DNA of 64,000 nucleotides from Tahibacter amnicola (GTDB lineage: Bacteria; Pseudomonadota; Gammaproteobacteria; Xanthomonadales; Rhodanobacteraceae): positions 2,629,001 to 2,693,000 of the forward strand of contig NZ_CP104694.1 of assembly GCF_025398735.1 (NCBI RefSeq), in the 5' to 3' direction. Shown piece by piece: positions 35,502 to 45,134 of this stretch. Position numbers and translations under genes: made by a program. Positions within the stretch are counted from its first letter, which is position 1; every line of letters starts with the position of its first letter. Under the pieces are notes generated by a model. That model had not been told where the DNA came from and did no database searches. It worked only from the letters and a program-made list of their open reading frames with translations.

Positions 35502-36596
35502 CTACTTGGGGCGCGGAGCCGGTGGCAAGCCGGCATCCTCGGGCCCTGTGCGACGCAGTTGCTCTGCTTCGCGTAGCAGCGCCTGCGCGACGATGCGGAC
35601 TTCCTGCTGCACGGCGACGTCGCGATCGAGCGCCTCGTGGCTGGTCGCGTAGGATTCGTAGTAGCCGATGAAGCGGTCGAGTGCTGCCGGGCCGTCGGCC
35701 TGCTGGAGTTCCATTGCAGTCATCCAGTCGACGAGCGCCCGGCGTACCGCCTGCGCCCCTTCGGTATCGGCGTGCACGACGACGCCGAAGGCGCGGCCTT
35801 TGAGGTGTCGCGGGTAATGCCAGCCGTCGAGCTCCCGCTTCTTGGCGAGCGCAGCGTTCTTGCCGCCGGTGAGCGTCGGATCGGGATTGCCGCCATCGGC
35901 GCAGACCAGGCGGTCCATCATCAACTTGAGGACACCGGGCACCTGGTTCCAATGCACGGGCGTGACCACCAGGATGCCATGCGCGGCGACCCAGCGTGGG
36001 TAAATGTCGGCCATCCAGTCATTAACCTGGCCGAGCGAATGGTGGGGGTAGCAGGAGCAAGGCCAGTGGCACAGGGGCATTGCTGTTGAAACGCACCCCT
36101 TGCACGGATAGATGACCCGGCCGTATTCGGACGTGACCAGGCTCAGATCCAGCAGATCGCATTCGGCGCCCGCACGTGTGATGACCTCTTCCGCGATCTT
36201 CGCCAGCCGGAACGACTTGGCCATCTCGCCGGGGCAGGTGCGATCGTTGCGCGGCGAACCATTCACGATGAGGATCCGGCAGGGCCGTGCCCGGTCCGCG
36301 TGGCGCAGCGCCGCCGACTGGATGGCCTCGCGTGCGGCCAGCCAGTCGCAGGAGAGTTCGTACTCCGGATCAGCGAAGGAGGGGCCTGCCTTTCGCGTCC
36401 GCGGCGCCTTGTGGCCGTCGCGGTACGCCTCCCAGGCGCGTTCAAGGATGGGCTCCAGATCCGTCCCTTCGAACAGCGGATCGGCGAAGTGGGCTCGGTA
36501 GCGCCGCGCGAATTCGTCCTTGTCGAGCTTGCCGGGTGCCTGCCCCGTGCGGATGACGGGCACCTGCATTTCCTGCTCGTCCGTCCTGTCTGACAC
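35502..36596 (-). CDS. Flavodoxin-fold NAD(P)H-dependent oxidoreductase
   Basis: A 364-residue cytoplasmic protein. Residues ~105-300 form an FMN-reductase/flavodoxin-like fold. The phosphate loop is ILIVNGSPRNDRTCPGEM, followed by a Cys-rich YPCKGCVSTAMPLCHWPCSC and by GILVVTPVHWNQVPGVLKLM, the flavin-contact strand. An N-terminal ~100-residue extension (KLDKDEFARRYRAHFADPLF) is outside the common core. The Cys cluster may bind metal or serve as a redox centre; that is inference. GTG 36596 follows CAGGAG. It is divergent from the YjbR gene. Confidence 0.8.
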   Translation of the reverse strand: MSDRTDEQEMQVPVIRTGQAPGKLDKDEFARRYRAHFADPLFEGTDLEPILERAWEAYRDGHKAPRTRKAGPSFADPEYELSCDWLAAREAIQSAALRHADRARPCRILIVNGSPRNDRTCPGEMAKSFRLAKIAEEVITRAGAECDLLDLSLVTSEYGRVIYPCKGCVSTAMPLCHWPCSCYPHHSLGQVNDWMADIYPRWVAAHGILVVTPVHWNQVPGVLKLMMDRLVCADGGNPDPTLTGGKNAALAKKRELDGWHYPRHLKGRAFGVVVHADTEGAQAVRRALVDWMTAMELQQADGPAALDRFIGYYESYATSHEALDRDVAVQQEVRIVAQALLREAEQLRRTGPEDAGLPPAPRPK

Positions 36597-36754
36597 GGCT
36601 GGCTCCTGAGGTTGCCTGGAATCAGGTTAGCAAGCAGCGTGTCAGCGGTTGGTGGAGGCCGCTATCGCCGCAGGAGTCCGGTCTGCAACGGCCTGTAAAG
36701 GTGCACATTAGCGGGACACCCGCGGTAGCATCACCCGGTCGGGGCGGAGGCAGC

Positions 36755-37522
36755 ATGGCAAAGACCATTGATTCAGCAGTTCGCGAAGTTTGTCTTTCCT
36801 TTCCCGAGGCCGAGGAGTTCCTCTCGCACGGGGCGCCCAACTTCCGCGTGCGCGGCAAGACGTTCGCCTCCTATGCCGTCAATCACCATGGCGACGGCCG
36901 CGTGGCACTCTGGCTGAATGCGCCGTCCGGCGCCCAGGAACAGCACTGCGCCCATGAGCCCACGCACTTCTTCATACCGCCCTACGTCGGGCCGCGGGGT
37001 TGGCTGGGGGTGAACCTGGACAAGGGGCTGAGCTGGCAGCGCATCGCGGCGCTGGTGCGGTCCGCCTACGAAACGTCAGCGCCGCCGGCGCTCGTTCGCG
37101 GCATGGGCCCGACCATCCGTATCACGCCGCCGGCAAAGACTCTGTCACCGGCGCAGATGGATCCGATGCTCGCCGCACCCGTGCAACTCGTGCTGAAACA
37201 GCTGCGCGACGTGTGCCTGGCGCTGCCCGAAGTGGTCGAAGATCGACAGTTCGGCTCGCCCGTGTGGCGCGCGGGAAAACGAACGTTCGCCCAGGCCTGG
37301 ATGGATGCTGGCAAACTGACCCTCGGCTTCTGGGTCGGTATCGAGCAGCAGGGGCTCTACACCAGCGATCCGCGCTTTCGCATCCCGATGTACCTGGGCC
37401 ATAACGGCTGGATTGCGCTGGATGTTTCCCGACGGTGCAACTGGAAGGAGGTGCGCAGTCTGGCCCTCCACAGTTATCGGCATTTCGCGCTGAAGCGGAT
37501 GCTGGCGGCGCTGGACGAGTAA
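36755..37522 (+). CDS. Protein with two MmcQ/YjbR-like domains
   Basis: A 255-residue protein consisting of two tandem MmcQ/YjbR-like (CyaY-fold) domains. The first has REVCLSFPEAEEFLSHGAPN, FRVRGKTFASYAV and PPYVGPRGWLGVNLDK. The second has RDVCLALPEVVEDRQFGSPV, WRAGKRTFAQAW and PMYLGHNGWIALDV. Single-domain relatives are DNA-associated or of unknown role; tandem copies are less usual. GGAGG at spacing ~5 supports ATG 36755. It is divergent from the flavodoxin-fold gene. Confidence 0.85.
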   Translation: MAKTIDSAVREVCLSFPEAEEFLSHGAPNFRVRGKTFASYAVNHHGDGRVALWLNAPSGAQEQHCAHEPTHFFIPPYVGPRGWLGVNLDKGLSWQRIAALVRSAYETSAPPALVRGMGPTIRITPPAKTLSPAQMDPMLAAPVQLVLKQLRDVCLALPEVVEDRQFGSPVWRAGKRTFAQAWMDAGKLTLGFWVGIEQQGLYTSDPRFRIPMYLGHNGWIALDVSRRCNWKEVRSLALHSYRHFALKRMLAALDE

Positions 37523-37548
37523 GCCCAGGTCCGCCTGCCCGTCACAGA

Positions 37549-40065
37549 CTATCCGTCAAATCCATTCCGGAAAATGGCATCATTGTCCACAATGATCGAA
37601 ACCGGCGGCGACAATGTGCGGAAGCGTCCCAGTTCGTGGGTGACGAAGGCCTGCACCAGGCGCGTGCCGCCGCCGCTGGCGATCCATGTCGCGTTCCAGG
37701 GCGCGGTTTCCGCTGCGGCGACGGCCGACCCGCCGACCAGGTAGTCCACGTGGGTTATTGCCGCCAGATTGCTGGCGATGCTCAGCGGCACGGGGGCGCC
37801 GGCGAGGTACTGATTGCCGGCAGCAGGAGAGGTCACCGCCAGCTGTGCGGGCGCCGCGACACCGGGTTCGGACGCATCGATCTGCAGCAGGAAGGCTTCC
37901 AGTTGCTGGCGCTGCAATGCGGAGAGCGATGCCGTGTCCCCGTGGGCGCCGTTCGGGTTGCGCGTCGTCAGCACGTCCGTGAGCGTACCGGCGGACCCAT
38001 CATGGAGATAGGGGGCCGAGGCAAACAGCCCACGCAAGGTGGGCGTATCAATCGCCAGCAGCGGCCCACCCAGGCGTTGGCCGCTGCCGGGCATGAGTGT
38101 ACCCACGTCGTGGCGAAAGCCCTGCGGGCTGTCCGTGAATGCGTCACCGGCGTGGCAGCGCCCGCATTGCAGCTGCATGAACACGGCGCGGCCGGCGCTG
38201 CCGTCCGCTGTGAGTGAGCCGTCCGGGTTGCGATGGGGCGAGCGGTCGTCTTGCGTCAGACTGGCCACGTACGCCGCAAGCGCGTCCAGGTCCGCGGAGA
38301 AGCCGGCCTTGGGCGGTCCGAGCGGGTGATTCCGGCCGTCGGCAAAGTAGTCGGTGTTGGACATGAATCCCAGTCCGCCGAACAGGTTCCGGATCGGCAC
38401 CTCGAAATCCTGGATTTCGTCGAAATTGCCGCTCCAGTGCACCAGGCCGCGTCCGAGCCCCGCATTGCCGCGCAGGCTGGTGGTATTGCGCAGTCCTTCG
38501 CCGAGCTGGGTGAAATCCCACACGCGCCCATCGCTGCGGCCATCCAGGTGACAGGATGCGCAGGTGCTGTAGCCGTCATGGCTCATGCGTTCGTCGCTGG
38601 CGTTGTAGAACACGCGCTTGCCCTGCAGAACCTGCGGCGACAGCGTCTCGGCCAGGGTGGTCGCGACGGTGCCCAGCGATTGCGGCAGTGTCTGGCCATC
38701 CTCGAGCAGGTCGCCGGTATCGAAGACGCTGATCGAACGTCCCAGGAAATTGTGCACGAAAAGGCGCCCGGTGCTGGCGTCATAGGACAGGCCCTGGGGG
38801 GCACGGTCCACCGCAAAGCGCGTAATCTCGCGGCGGTTCCACGGGTCCAGGACCAGCACCCGGTTATTCGTCTCCTGCGCCACGAAAAGGTGGCTGGACC
38901 CGGGCGGCAGCAGCAGGGCCGAAAGGCGTCCGCTGTCGTCGATATCGTGGCGTGCAGCAACTGTCTCGGTGCCGGCATTCGCATCGACGCGGCCGAGCAG
39001 CGAGCGCATGACGCTTTCGAAGGTCAGCGGCAGGCCTTCGCGATACAGGCCGGCGACGATGTTGTCCTTCTTGGCGCCATACCACAGGTGCTGGCCGTCT
39101 TCGGCGAGCGCGAGCGCACCGACGTAGTTGGGCAGGCCGCGCGCAGCCGTGCCGGAATCGGGGGAGGTGGTGTCCAGCGGCAGGTCGATCGCGGTTGCGC
39201 TGGAGAACGCGGGCAGGCTGATGCGCCAGAGAGTCCCTGCATTCCCGCGGCTGACCAGGCGCGAAGCAAACAACCGGCTGTTGTCGCCGCTGACCAGCAG
39301 TGCATCCACGTCGGTGTCGACGGACAGTGTTCCGGCAAGCTGCGCAGAGGCCGGTGTGAACCGTTGGATGCGACCTGGGCCCGCCAGTGCCACATAGCCC
39401 GCGATGCCATCCGGTGCAATTGTGACGGCAACCGGTTTGGCGCCATAGCCGAGTGCGATTGTCGCGGTAACGGTGCGCGTGGCGGGATCAATGCGGCGCA
39501 GCGTATCAGCATCCCGCACGGCGACCCAGACGTTTCCCGCGGCATCGATGGCCAACGACGCGGGATGGCTGCCCACGGTCACCTCGTCCAGGCGGACCAG
39601 GGTGTCGGCATGGACCACGCTCACGGTGCCGTGGTCGGGATTGACCGTCCACACTTCGCGTCGCACGGTGTGGACGACGACCGGGCTGGAGGGGCGGGCC
39701 GCCGGTGCACTGGCCAGGCGTACCACCAGCGGCTTGCTCGCGCTGGCCAGCCCCTGCGTGGGATGGCGTACCTGCAGCAGTACCGTAAACGTACCGGCAC
39801 CGGCGTAGGTATGGCTGATCGTATTGGTCGGCAGCCACGGTGTGCGGGGCGTTCCGTCGCCAAAATCCCAGCGGTATTCCAGCGCGTCACCACCCGCCAC
39901 GCTGGCCGACGCGGTGAGCTGTGCCGGCTGCGTCACGACCAGCGGTGGTGCGGGCGAGGCCGAAATGCCGGAGATGACCGGCTGTGCCCATCCCGTCGAC
40001 AGCGACAGCGCCAGGAGCGCGATCGCCACGCACCACTCACGCCCGAAGAAGCGCCATCGGCTCAA
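37549..40065 (-). CDS. Exported PKD / beta-propeller / dihaem cytochrome protein with NGF-type tag
   Basis: An 838-residue exported protein. The signal peptide (CVAIALLALSLSTGWAQ) is followed by a PKD domain (YRWDFGDGTPRTPW, SHTYAGAGTFTVLLQV). Then comes a YVTN-type propeller (VWTVNPDHGTVSVVHAD, LAIDAAGNVWVAVRDAD). The C-terminal ~340 residues carry two haem sites, CASCH (near 501) and CGRCH (near 635), with spacing like MauG/cytochrome c peroxidase relatives. It ends DAIFRNGFDG, the shared tag. The start is TTG, overlapping the TGA of the upstream LVIVD gene by 4 bp (TTGA). It is probably an extracellular or outer-membrane electron-transfer or metal-oxidising protein; no substrate is identifiable. 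Confidence 0.8.
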   Translation of the reverse strand: MSRWRFFGREWCVAIALLALSLSTGWAQPVISGISASPAPPLVVTQPAQLTASASVAGGDALEYRWDFGDGTPRTPWLPTNTISHTYAGAGTFTVLLQVRHPTQGLASASKPLVVRLASAPAARPSSPVVVHTVRREVWTVNPDHGTVSVVHADTLVRLDEVTVGSHPASLAIDAAGNVWVAVRDADTLRRIDPATRTVTATIALGYGAKPVAVTIAPDGIAGYVALAGPGRIQRFTPASAQLAGTLSVDTDVDALLVSGDNSRLFASRLVSRGNAGTLWRISLPAFSSATAIDLPLDTTSPDSGTAARGLPNYVGALALAEDGQHLWYGAKKDNIVAGLYREGLPLTFESVMRSLLGRVDANAGTETVAARHDIDDSGRLSALLLPPGSSHLFVAQETNNRVLVLDPWNRREITRFAVDRAPQGLSYDASTGRLFVHNFLGRSISVFDTGDLLEDGQTLPQSLGTVATTLAETLSPQVLQGKRVFYNASDERMSHDGYSTCASCHLDGRSDGRVWDFTQLGEGLRNTTSLRGNAGLGRGLVHWSGNFDEIQDFEVPIRNLFGGLGFMSNTDYFADGRNHPLGPPKAGFSADLDALAAYVASLTQDDRSPHRNPDGSLTADGSAGRAVFMQLQCGRCHAGDAFTDSPQGFRHDVGTLMPGSGQRLGGPLLAIDTPTLRGLFASAPYLHDGSAGTLTDVLTTRNPNGAHGDTASLSALQRQQLEAFLLQIDASEPGVAAPAQLAVTSPAAGNQYLAGAPVPLSIASNLAAITHVDYLVGGSAVAAAETAPWNATWIASGGGTRLVQAFVTHELGRFRTLSPPVSIIVDNDAIFRNGFDG

Positions 40066-41480
40066 GGCTGGAACCCGTTCGCGAAGATCAGGTCCGCCGG
40101 CACCAGGGTCGGGCCGGTGGCGAACCGGAACGTGTACTCGGCCATGCCGTTGCCGGCCACGTCGCGGACACCGTCCTGCACGATGCGCACTTCATACGTG
40201 GTATTGGCCGCCAGCGGCGCTTCGGGAACGATATTGACCACGCCGTAGTTCGTGTGGATGACCGTCGTTGACAAGGTGGCACCACCCACGGCGCGTACCT
40301 GGATGTTCTGCGAGGTGACGGTGGGGGAGTCCAGGGTCTCGTTGATAACCAGTCCGATCACGGTCGTGACCGGCTGGTTGATCGCGTTGGGTCGCGGCAG
40401 GTGATAGCCGACGGTGGGGCGCGTGGTATCCAGCGTGGCGCGGTGCGAGAACAGGTACGAGCGCGAGCCCGTCGTTTCCGAACTCGATGCCAGCACGATA
40501 TGGCCGAGCGGAATCCACTGGAAATCGCCGAAGCAGCAGGACGTCGGCGTGAAGACCTGTTCGACCTGGCGTGTCACCAGGTTGTACTTGGTGCCGCGGT
40601 CGAAGCGGCCGGCAAAGGCGTAGTCGTCCTGGAAGTGGGCGTAGCGGCCGGGAAGATCGTTGTAGGGGATCTTGTGCACCAGCTGCAGGTTGGTCGGATC
40701 GCTGAAATCGATCACGAGCGTGTTGGCGTCCTGCTGCGGGCCATTGGTGTTGTCGCCGAACATCAGCAGCAGATAGTGGCGCCACACCTGCCAGGCATTG
40801 GTGTACTGCTTGTAGTTCCCGCTGAGCAGATCGAGCATCACCGGTTGCGCCGGATTGCCGATGTCAAAGACAGCCAGCCCGTTCTGCGTGTCCGAGGGCG
40901 TGAGGAACAGCAGGTTGCCGATGCGCCAGTGATTGGCCGAGGTCAAGCCCGACATCTGCAGGACGTTGGCCTCCGAAACGTGCGGCCACCAGCCGACGCG
41001 CGCGTCGACGACGTATTCGCCGAAGAAGTGCGGATAGGTGTTGAGCCAGTTGCCGGGCCATCCCATCGGCGGTTGGCCCGAGGGGAAGGTGCCGACGTTC
41101 TGGGTCTGCTGCGTCGGGGATAGCGGATTGGACAGGTTCTGGAACGGGCTCGGGTTGTTGTCGCCGATCTCGGGGATCCAGTAGGTACGCCAGAACACGT
41201 CGCCCACCTTCGCCCAGGTGTGGCCATTGACGCCGCTCGCCTGGGTGCGCCGCAGCTGCGGGTTGATCGGATTGGAGATGTCGTAGGTCCAGGTACCCTG
41301 GTTTTCCAGGCCGCCCAGGTAGAGATAGCCACGGTGGAAGGTGGTGATTCGCCCACCATGGTTCCACATCGCCAGCTGCGTGCCCGGCGCCCACGTCTGT
41401 GTCGGAAGACCCTGCGCGGACGCCGCGCTGCCCGCCAGGGCGAGCGCCCCGGCAACGAAGTATTGAAGTGTTGATTTCAC
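40062..41480 (-). CDS. Exported LVIVD-repeat protein with Ig-like domain and NGF-type tag
   Basis: A 472-residue exported protein. The signal peptide (YFVAGALALAGSAASAQ) is followed by LVIVD-type propeller blades (TYDISNPINPQLRRT, VFDIGNPAQPVMLDLLSGN, VIDFSDPTNLQLVHKIPY). Residues ~365-460 form a bacterial Ig-like/SbsA-type domain (PTVGYHLPRPNA, YEVRIVQDGVRDVAGNG). It ends ADLIFANGFQP. The GTG at 41480 follows CAGGGGAA and starts the signal peptide; the extension to 41585 is not signal-like. It is translationally coupled to the dihaem gene, which suggests a joint extracellular function. Confidence 0.8.
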   Translation of the reverse strand: MKSTLQYFVAGALALAGSAASAQGLPTQTWAPGTQLAMWNHGGRITTFHRGYLYLGGLENQGTWTYDISNPINPQLRRTQASGVNGHTWAKVGDVFWRTYWIPEIGDNNPSPFQNLSNPLSPTQQTQNVGTFPSGQPPMGWPGNWLNTYPHFFGEYVVDARVGWWPHVSEANVLQMSGLTSANHWRIGNLLFLTPSDTQNGLAVFDIGNPAQPVMLDLLSGNYKQYTNAWQVWRHYLLLMFGDNTNGPQQDANTLVIDFSDPTNLQLVHKIPYNDLPGRYAHFQDDYAFAGRFDRGTKYNLVTRQVEQVFTPTSCCFGDFQWIPLGHIVLASSSETTGSRSYLFSHRATLDTTRPTVGYHLPRPNAINQPVTTVIGLVINETLDSPTVTSQNIQVRAVGGATLSTTVIHTNYGVVNIVPEAPLAANTTYEVRIVQDGVRDVAGNGMAEYTFRFATGPTLVPADLIFANGFQP

Positions 41481-41846
41481 GGTGTTCCCCTGGCTGTTCA
41501 CCGCTTCCGCACGCGGCCCGGAAAGTCCGGCCGAAAGCCTAAACGCGATCGCCGGCAGCGCAATCCTCGCGCGGGCAAAGGGCATTATCCGCGCGATGAG
41601 TGGGAACGTCGATGTGAGCGTGTTGGCAGTTTTCCGGGCCGCGTGCGCAAAGCATTATCTGTTCCAAGAATCGCTGTGCAGCGTCGCGCCCGCCTCCGCC
41701 CGGTTGTGCTCGGCTTACCGAGGTCATCCGCACAGGTGACAGGCCATGAAGCCGCCACGCAAAGCATTCGCGGCGAAGCCCGGCAAAGTGCCACGCGTCT
41801 GTCGAGCCTTGGCCGCTCGCTTCGCCGCTGTTGGCCGGCGGTACGG
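41481..41846. other. Intergenic region
   Basis: No convincing gene and no RNA signature. It separates the start of the LVIVD gene from the stop of the lipoprotein gene, both on the minus strand, so it presumably holds the promoter of the LVIVD-dihaem operon. Confidence 0.4.
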
Positions 41847-42884
41847 TTATTGGATCACGACGCGAAGTCGCCGAACGTACTCATGACGCTCGCCGGCTTT
41901 CAGCCGCAGATATTCGATGCTTTGTACGCCCTTGTCGTCGCGCAGCTTGCGCTCGGCATGGGAGACGAACATGCCAGCGCTGCCGACGATCTCGATATCG
42001 ATCGTGGCGGTCGGACAGTTCGGATCACCTTCACGTGGCTTCAGGGGATGCAACGCAAACTTCCGGATAGTCAATTGCGACGGCAGAACGTCGTCGATTG
42101 TTTTCCAAATGGCCTGCGCCCGTGCCGGTACGTCGGCACATTTCATGGGCTCTGGCTTGATCGTTGCCGGGTCAGGTGGCAGTTCGCCCGCGGCGATCGG
42201 TGCTGGCGGCTCCCATGCAATCGAACGGACCCTGTCGTAGCGGACCTGCCGGCCGGTACGGATGGACTGCTGGGATGAGGCCCACAGGCTGTAGTACTTG
42301 AGGTCATAGGTGACGTCCTTGATCAGCAGGTCGCCTTCCTTGTTCTGCGACACCCAGATTTCCTCGTCGCGGCCATTCGTGCTCGACGATGCAACCAGCA
42401 GCCAATGGAATTCACACCGCCAGCTGTTGAGGGTGGCGAAGACGGGGCCCGGTGGACCGTGTTGCGTCACCGCGTCGACGTAGACGGAAGGCTGATTTCG
42501 CAGGCGCTCCGACAGGTCGATCCTGAGCACCAGCGCCCGCCATGATGCGTAGCGTTTCGGAGACTCCTTGCTCGTGGTTCGTGCGAAATCCAGCAGCGAC
42601 GAGCGCGGTACGACCCACCACGCCTCATTGCCGCTGTCGCCCTGGCTGAAAGTCAGGCGAACCGGATAGCCCAGTGTCTTTGGCGGCTGGGTATTGACCA
42701 CGCGCTTGGCGATGTCCGTTCCGGCGATATCATACGTGCCGGATAGCTTGGGGCATGCATGCTCTGCCGGCGCATCCGGATTGACCACAACGGGCCGGTA
42801 TTCGTCCGGAGTGTTGTCGCCCGAGCAGCTGGTGAGTGCGATGCCGAGCATGAGCATTGCTATCGGCTTTGCGCAACCTTTCAC
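41847..42884 (-). CDS. Lipoprotein of unknown function
   Basis: A 345-residue exported lipoprotein. The signal peptide (PIAMLMLGIALTSC) ends in a lipobox with Cys at about residue 20. The rest is beta-rich with a run such as ALVLRIDLSERLRNQPSVYV, and CEFHWLLVASS. The C-terminal ~90 residues (PTATIDIEIVGSAGMFVSHA, LRLKAGERHEYVRRLRV) form another beta domain. I recognise no family. GTG 42884 follows AGAGGA; the frame from 43127 is longer but lacks signal-like sequence. It is divergent from the DUF6929-like gene. Confidence 0.65.
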   Translation of the reverse strand: MKGCAKPIAMLMLGIALTSCSGDNTPDEYRPVVVNPDAPAEHACPKLSGTYDIAGTDIAKRVVNTQPPKTLGYPVRLTFSQGDSGNEAWWVVPRSSLLDFARTTSKESPKRYASWRALVLRIDLSERLRNQPSVYVDAVTQHGPPGPVFATLNSWRCEFHWLLVASSSTNGRDEEIWVSQNKEGDLLIKDVTYDLKYYSLWASSQQSIRTGRQVRYDRVRSIAWEPPAPIAAGELPPDPATIKPEPMKCADVPARAQAIWKTIDDVLPSQLTIRKFALHPLKPREGDPNCPTATIDIEIVGSAGMFVSHAERKLRDDKGVQSIEYLRLKAGERHEYVRRLRVVIQ

Positions 42885-43023
42885 GTACGAATCCTCTGGC
42901 TCGGTGGCGGTAACCAACCGGCGGCAGTCTACAAAGGATCTCCCGCAGCGGCCATCGTAGCCGTCCGTGTCCTTTTCGTTTGCCTGTACTATCGGCGCAC
43001 GTGTTCTCCTGAAAAGCGTCCTG

Positions 43024-43935
43024 ATGATTCCCGTTACGCGTCTTGGTGAGCTGCGTCTCGAAGAAGCCCCGTATCCCGGTCGCCCGGCGCACCTGAGCGC
43101 CGCCAGTGGGCTGGTGCGCGTCGGCAATTTTCACTATGTGGTTGCCGACGACGAGAACCATATCGGCGTTTTTCCGCTGTCAGATGGATTCTCCGGCGAA
43201 TTGCTCCGGGTCTTTCCCGGCGAACTGCCGGACGCCGCGAAGGAACGCAAACCGGTAAAGCCGGATCTGGAAGCGCTGCTGCACCTTCCGATGCTGGGGG
43301 CCTTGCTGGCGGTTCCGTCAGGTTCCAAACCGCATCGACGGCGTGGTGTCATGCTGGCGTTGGAGGAGTCCGGCGCCATTGCATCCCCGCCTTGCGCCAT
43401 CGATTTCACGGGCCTCTATGCGGGCTTGGATGTGCAGTTTCCCAAGCTCAATATCGAAGGAGCTGTGATCCTGGGCGATCGTCTGGTGCTTCTCCACCGA
43501 GGCAACAAGAAGAATTCCCGCAACGCGTGCATTCACTTCGACCTTTCCGCTGCGCTGAGCTCTCTGACAAGCACTTCTGCGCCAACTCGCATCGATCCGG
43601 TGGCGATCCACTGGTTCGATCTGGGAACGATCGGCGACATCCCGTTGTGCTTCACCGATGCCGCCGCGCTGCCAGACGGGGGCTTCCTTTTCACCGCCGT
43701 GGCAGAGAACACGAAAGACAACTACGAGGATGGCAGCTGTGCGGGCGCCGGCATCGGTTGCATTTCGGGAGACGGCGAGCTGCGTTGGCTTCGTGCGCTG
43801 GATCCGTGCCACAAGGTGGAAGGAATCAGCGCGGAGGTGAATGGCAATTCGGTGCGCGTGCTGCTGGTGACCGATGCGGATGATCCGGCGACGCCGGCGG
43901 TCGCGTTGTCCGCGGACGTGAAGTTGACCTGGTAG
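43024..43935 (+). CDS. DUF6929-like beta-propeller protein
   Basis: A 303-residue protein with no signal peptide. The pattern of short strands (LSAASGLVRVGNFHYVVADD, NHIGVFPL, DRLVLLHRGNKK, GGFLFTAVAENTKDNYEDGS, GISAEVNGNSVRVLLVTDAD) suggests a six-bladed propeller of the DUF6929/esterase-like phytase type; I am only moderately sure. The function is unknown. The start is uncertain: ATG 43024 has a weak ribosome binding site. Confidence 0.6.
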   Translation: MIPVTRLGELRLEEAPYPGRPAHLSAASGLVRVGNFHYVVADDENHIGVFPLSDGFSGELLRVFPGELPDAAKERKPVKPDLEALLHLPMLGALLAVPSGSKPHRRRGVMLALEESGAIASPPCAIDFTGLYAGLDVQFPKLNIEGAVILGDRLVLLHRGNKKNSRNACIHFDLSAALSSLTSTSAPTRIDPVAIHWFDLGTIGDIPLCFTDAAALPDGGFLFTAVAENTKDNYEDGSCAGAGIGCISGDGELRWLRALDPCHKVEGISAEVNGNSVRVLLVTDADDPATPAVALSADVKLTW

Positions 43936-44436
43936 CGACGCGCGGCTATTTCGCGGTGTGCTCGACGGCAGCTTTGTAACCAAAGGTGTCGTCTTTGTAG
44001 CAGGCGCCGGCGAGAATTCTCTTTCCGGGCGCTACGGACGTAATTGCGACAGGCCCTGCCTCGGTAATGCATCAGAGTGCGGTCGTCGAATCCTGTGCGT
44101 GCGTGCGTGCGTGCCGCGTTTCCTCCGGGTAGAAACTGCAGATCATCGTTTCGCGAGGCCGCAGCCGCGGTTTGGATATGCCGTGCGTGGCGATGCACGA
44201 CGTCTGTTTCTGTATTGACGTTACAGATTGTTTCCGCACTGCCGAAAACGCGGCTCTTGTTGCTCTGCAAAATCGAAAGTTCTGATTTTCGTGGCGGCGC
44301 TGGCATTTCTTCGGGGTATGTCGAATTTGAGCGCGATCGAACCGATACCGCTCATGATTCGGGAGAGGCTCCTGCGATATCGCACCTGTCCACTCCTGTC
44401 CGGATTGACTGATGACTGTAAACCGGGGGGATGTTC
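43936..44436. other. Intergenic region, leader of protease module 2
   Basis: No convincing gene. The stretch 44200-44300 is AT-rich (TGTTTCTGTATTGACGTTAC, then AAAATC...GATTTT inverted at about 44265-44290) and probably holds the promoter. The TTATGCAAT palindrome of copy 1 is not repeated here. GGGGGG at 44425-44430 is the ribosome binding site. Confidence 0.45.
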
Positions 44437-45111
44437 ATGTTCACGATGCAAAAAGTTCTTGCGACGTTGATTCTGGCCGTGTGTTCGGCCGCGACGGCGA
44501 ATGCCGCGCCGGTGCTGACGGAGGGAATGCAGGCGGGGAAGGCGGTTCACGATGCGGCGCAAGCGGCGCTGCGCAGCTTCGGTGCGGAAGTAGGGCGGGG
44601 AAATGGACTGCCGCCGAATTTTCCGCTGGCCGTAGCCGATATCAGCGATGTCAATCGCGCAACGATCGGTGTTGGTTACGAAGAACTGCACGCGGATCCG
44701 CACGCCATCATGGCGGGGCAGAGCCTGCAGAAGTCGGCGCGCGCCTCGTCGATGTGGCGTTTCACCGTGATGGTCGATGACCGCGCGGTCGGAATGATCA
44801 CGATGGTCAACGACAAAGGCCAGTGGCGGGTCCGCTCCATCGGCGCGGCGGCACTGGCCAACGAGGTCAACGCCGTGGCGCAAAGTGCAGGAAAAGACGC
44901 ACAGCTGCGTGTGATCCGTGTCCTGCAGGCAACGTCGGATTTCGTCGAGGTGAGCTCGGCGGCGCAGAAGAGCCGGCTGGTACCACTGGCATCGGCACGC
45001 AAGACGCTGGGTCTGAGCCAGGCGCTCGTTGCACCCAACACGTCTGCAGTCGAGGAAGCGGAGTTTGCCCAATCGCTCCGTGACACGATCGCCCGCAATC
45101 TCGCCCAGTAA
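44437..45111 (+). CDS. Secreted partner protein of the C70-like protease (copy 2)
   Basis: A 224-residue exported protein, paralogue of 6536-7183. Shared blocks are RATIGVGYEELHADP (copy 1 RATVGFGYEEWQADP), a WRFTVMVDDRAVGMITM strand pair, SIGAAALANEV, and QATSDFVEV, with the end RDTIARNLAQ. The signal peptide is FTMQKVLATLILAVCSAAT..., cleaved near ANAAP. ATG 44437 is chosen because G6 then lies 6 bases upstream; 44431 is possible. The protease gene follows after 23 bp. Its role is inferred from the pairing alone. Confidence 0.6.
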   Translation: MFTMQKVLATLILAVCSAATANAAPVLTEGMQAGKAVHDAAQAALRSFGAEVGRGNGLPPNFPLAVADISDVNRATIGVGYEELHADPHAIMAGQSLQKSARASSMWRFTVMVDDRAVGMITMVNDKGQWRVRSIGAAALANEVNAVAQSAGKDAQLRVIRVLQATSDFVEVSSAAQKSRLVPLASARKTLGLSQALVAPNTSAVEEAEFAQSLRDTIARNLAQ

Positions 45112-45134
45112 CCGACCGAATCCAGGAGTACGCC

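Noticed and set aside
38233-40248. A 671-residue plus-strand frame
   Set aside because: Opposite the dihaem propeller protein, which has haem motifs and a signal peptide.
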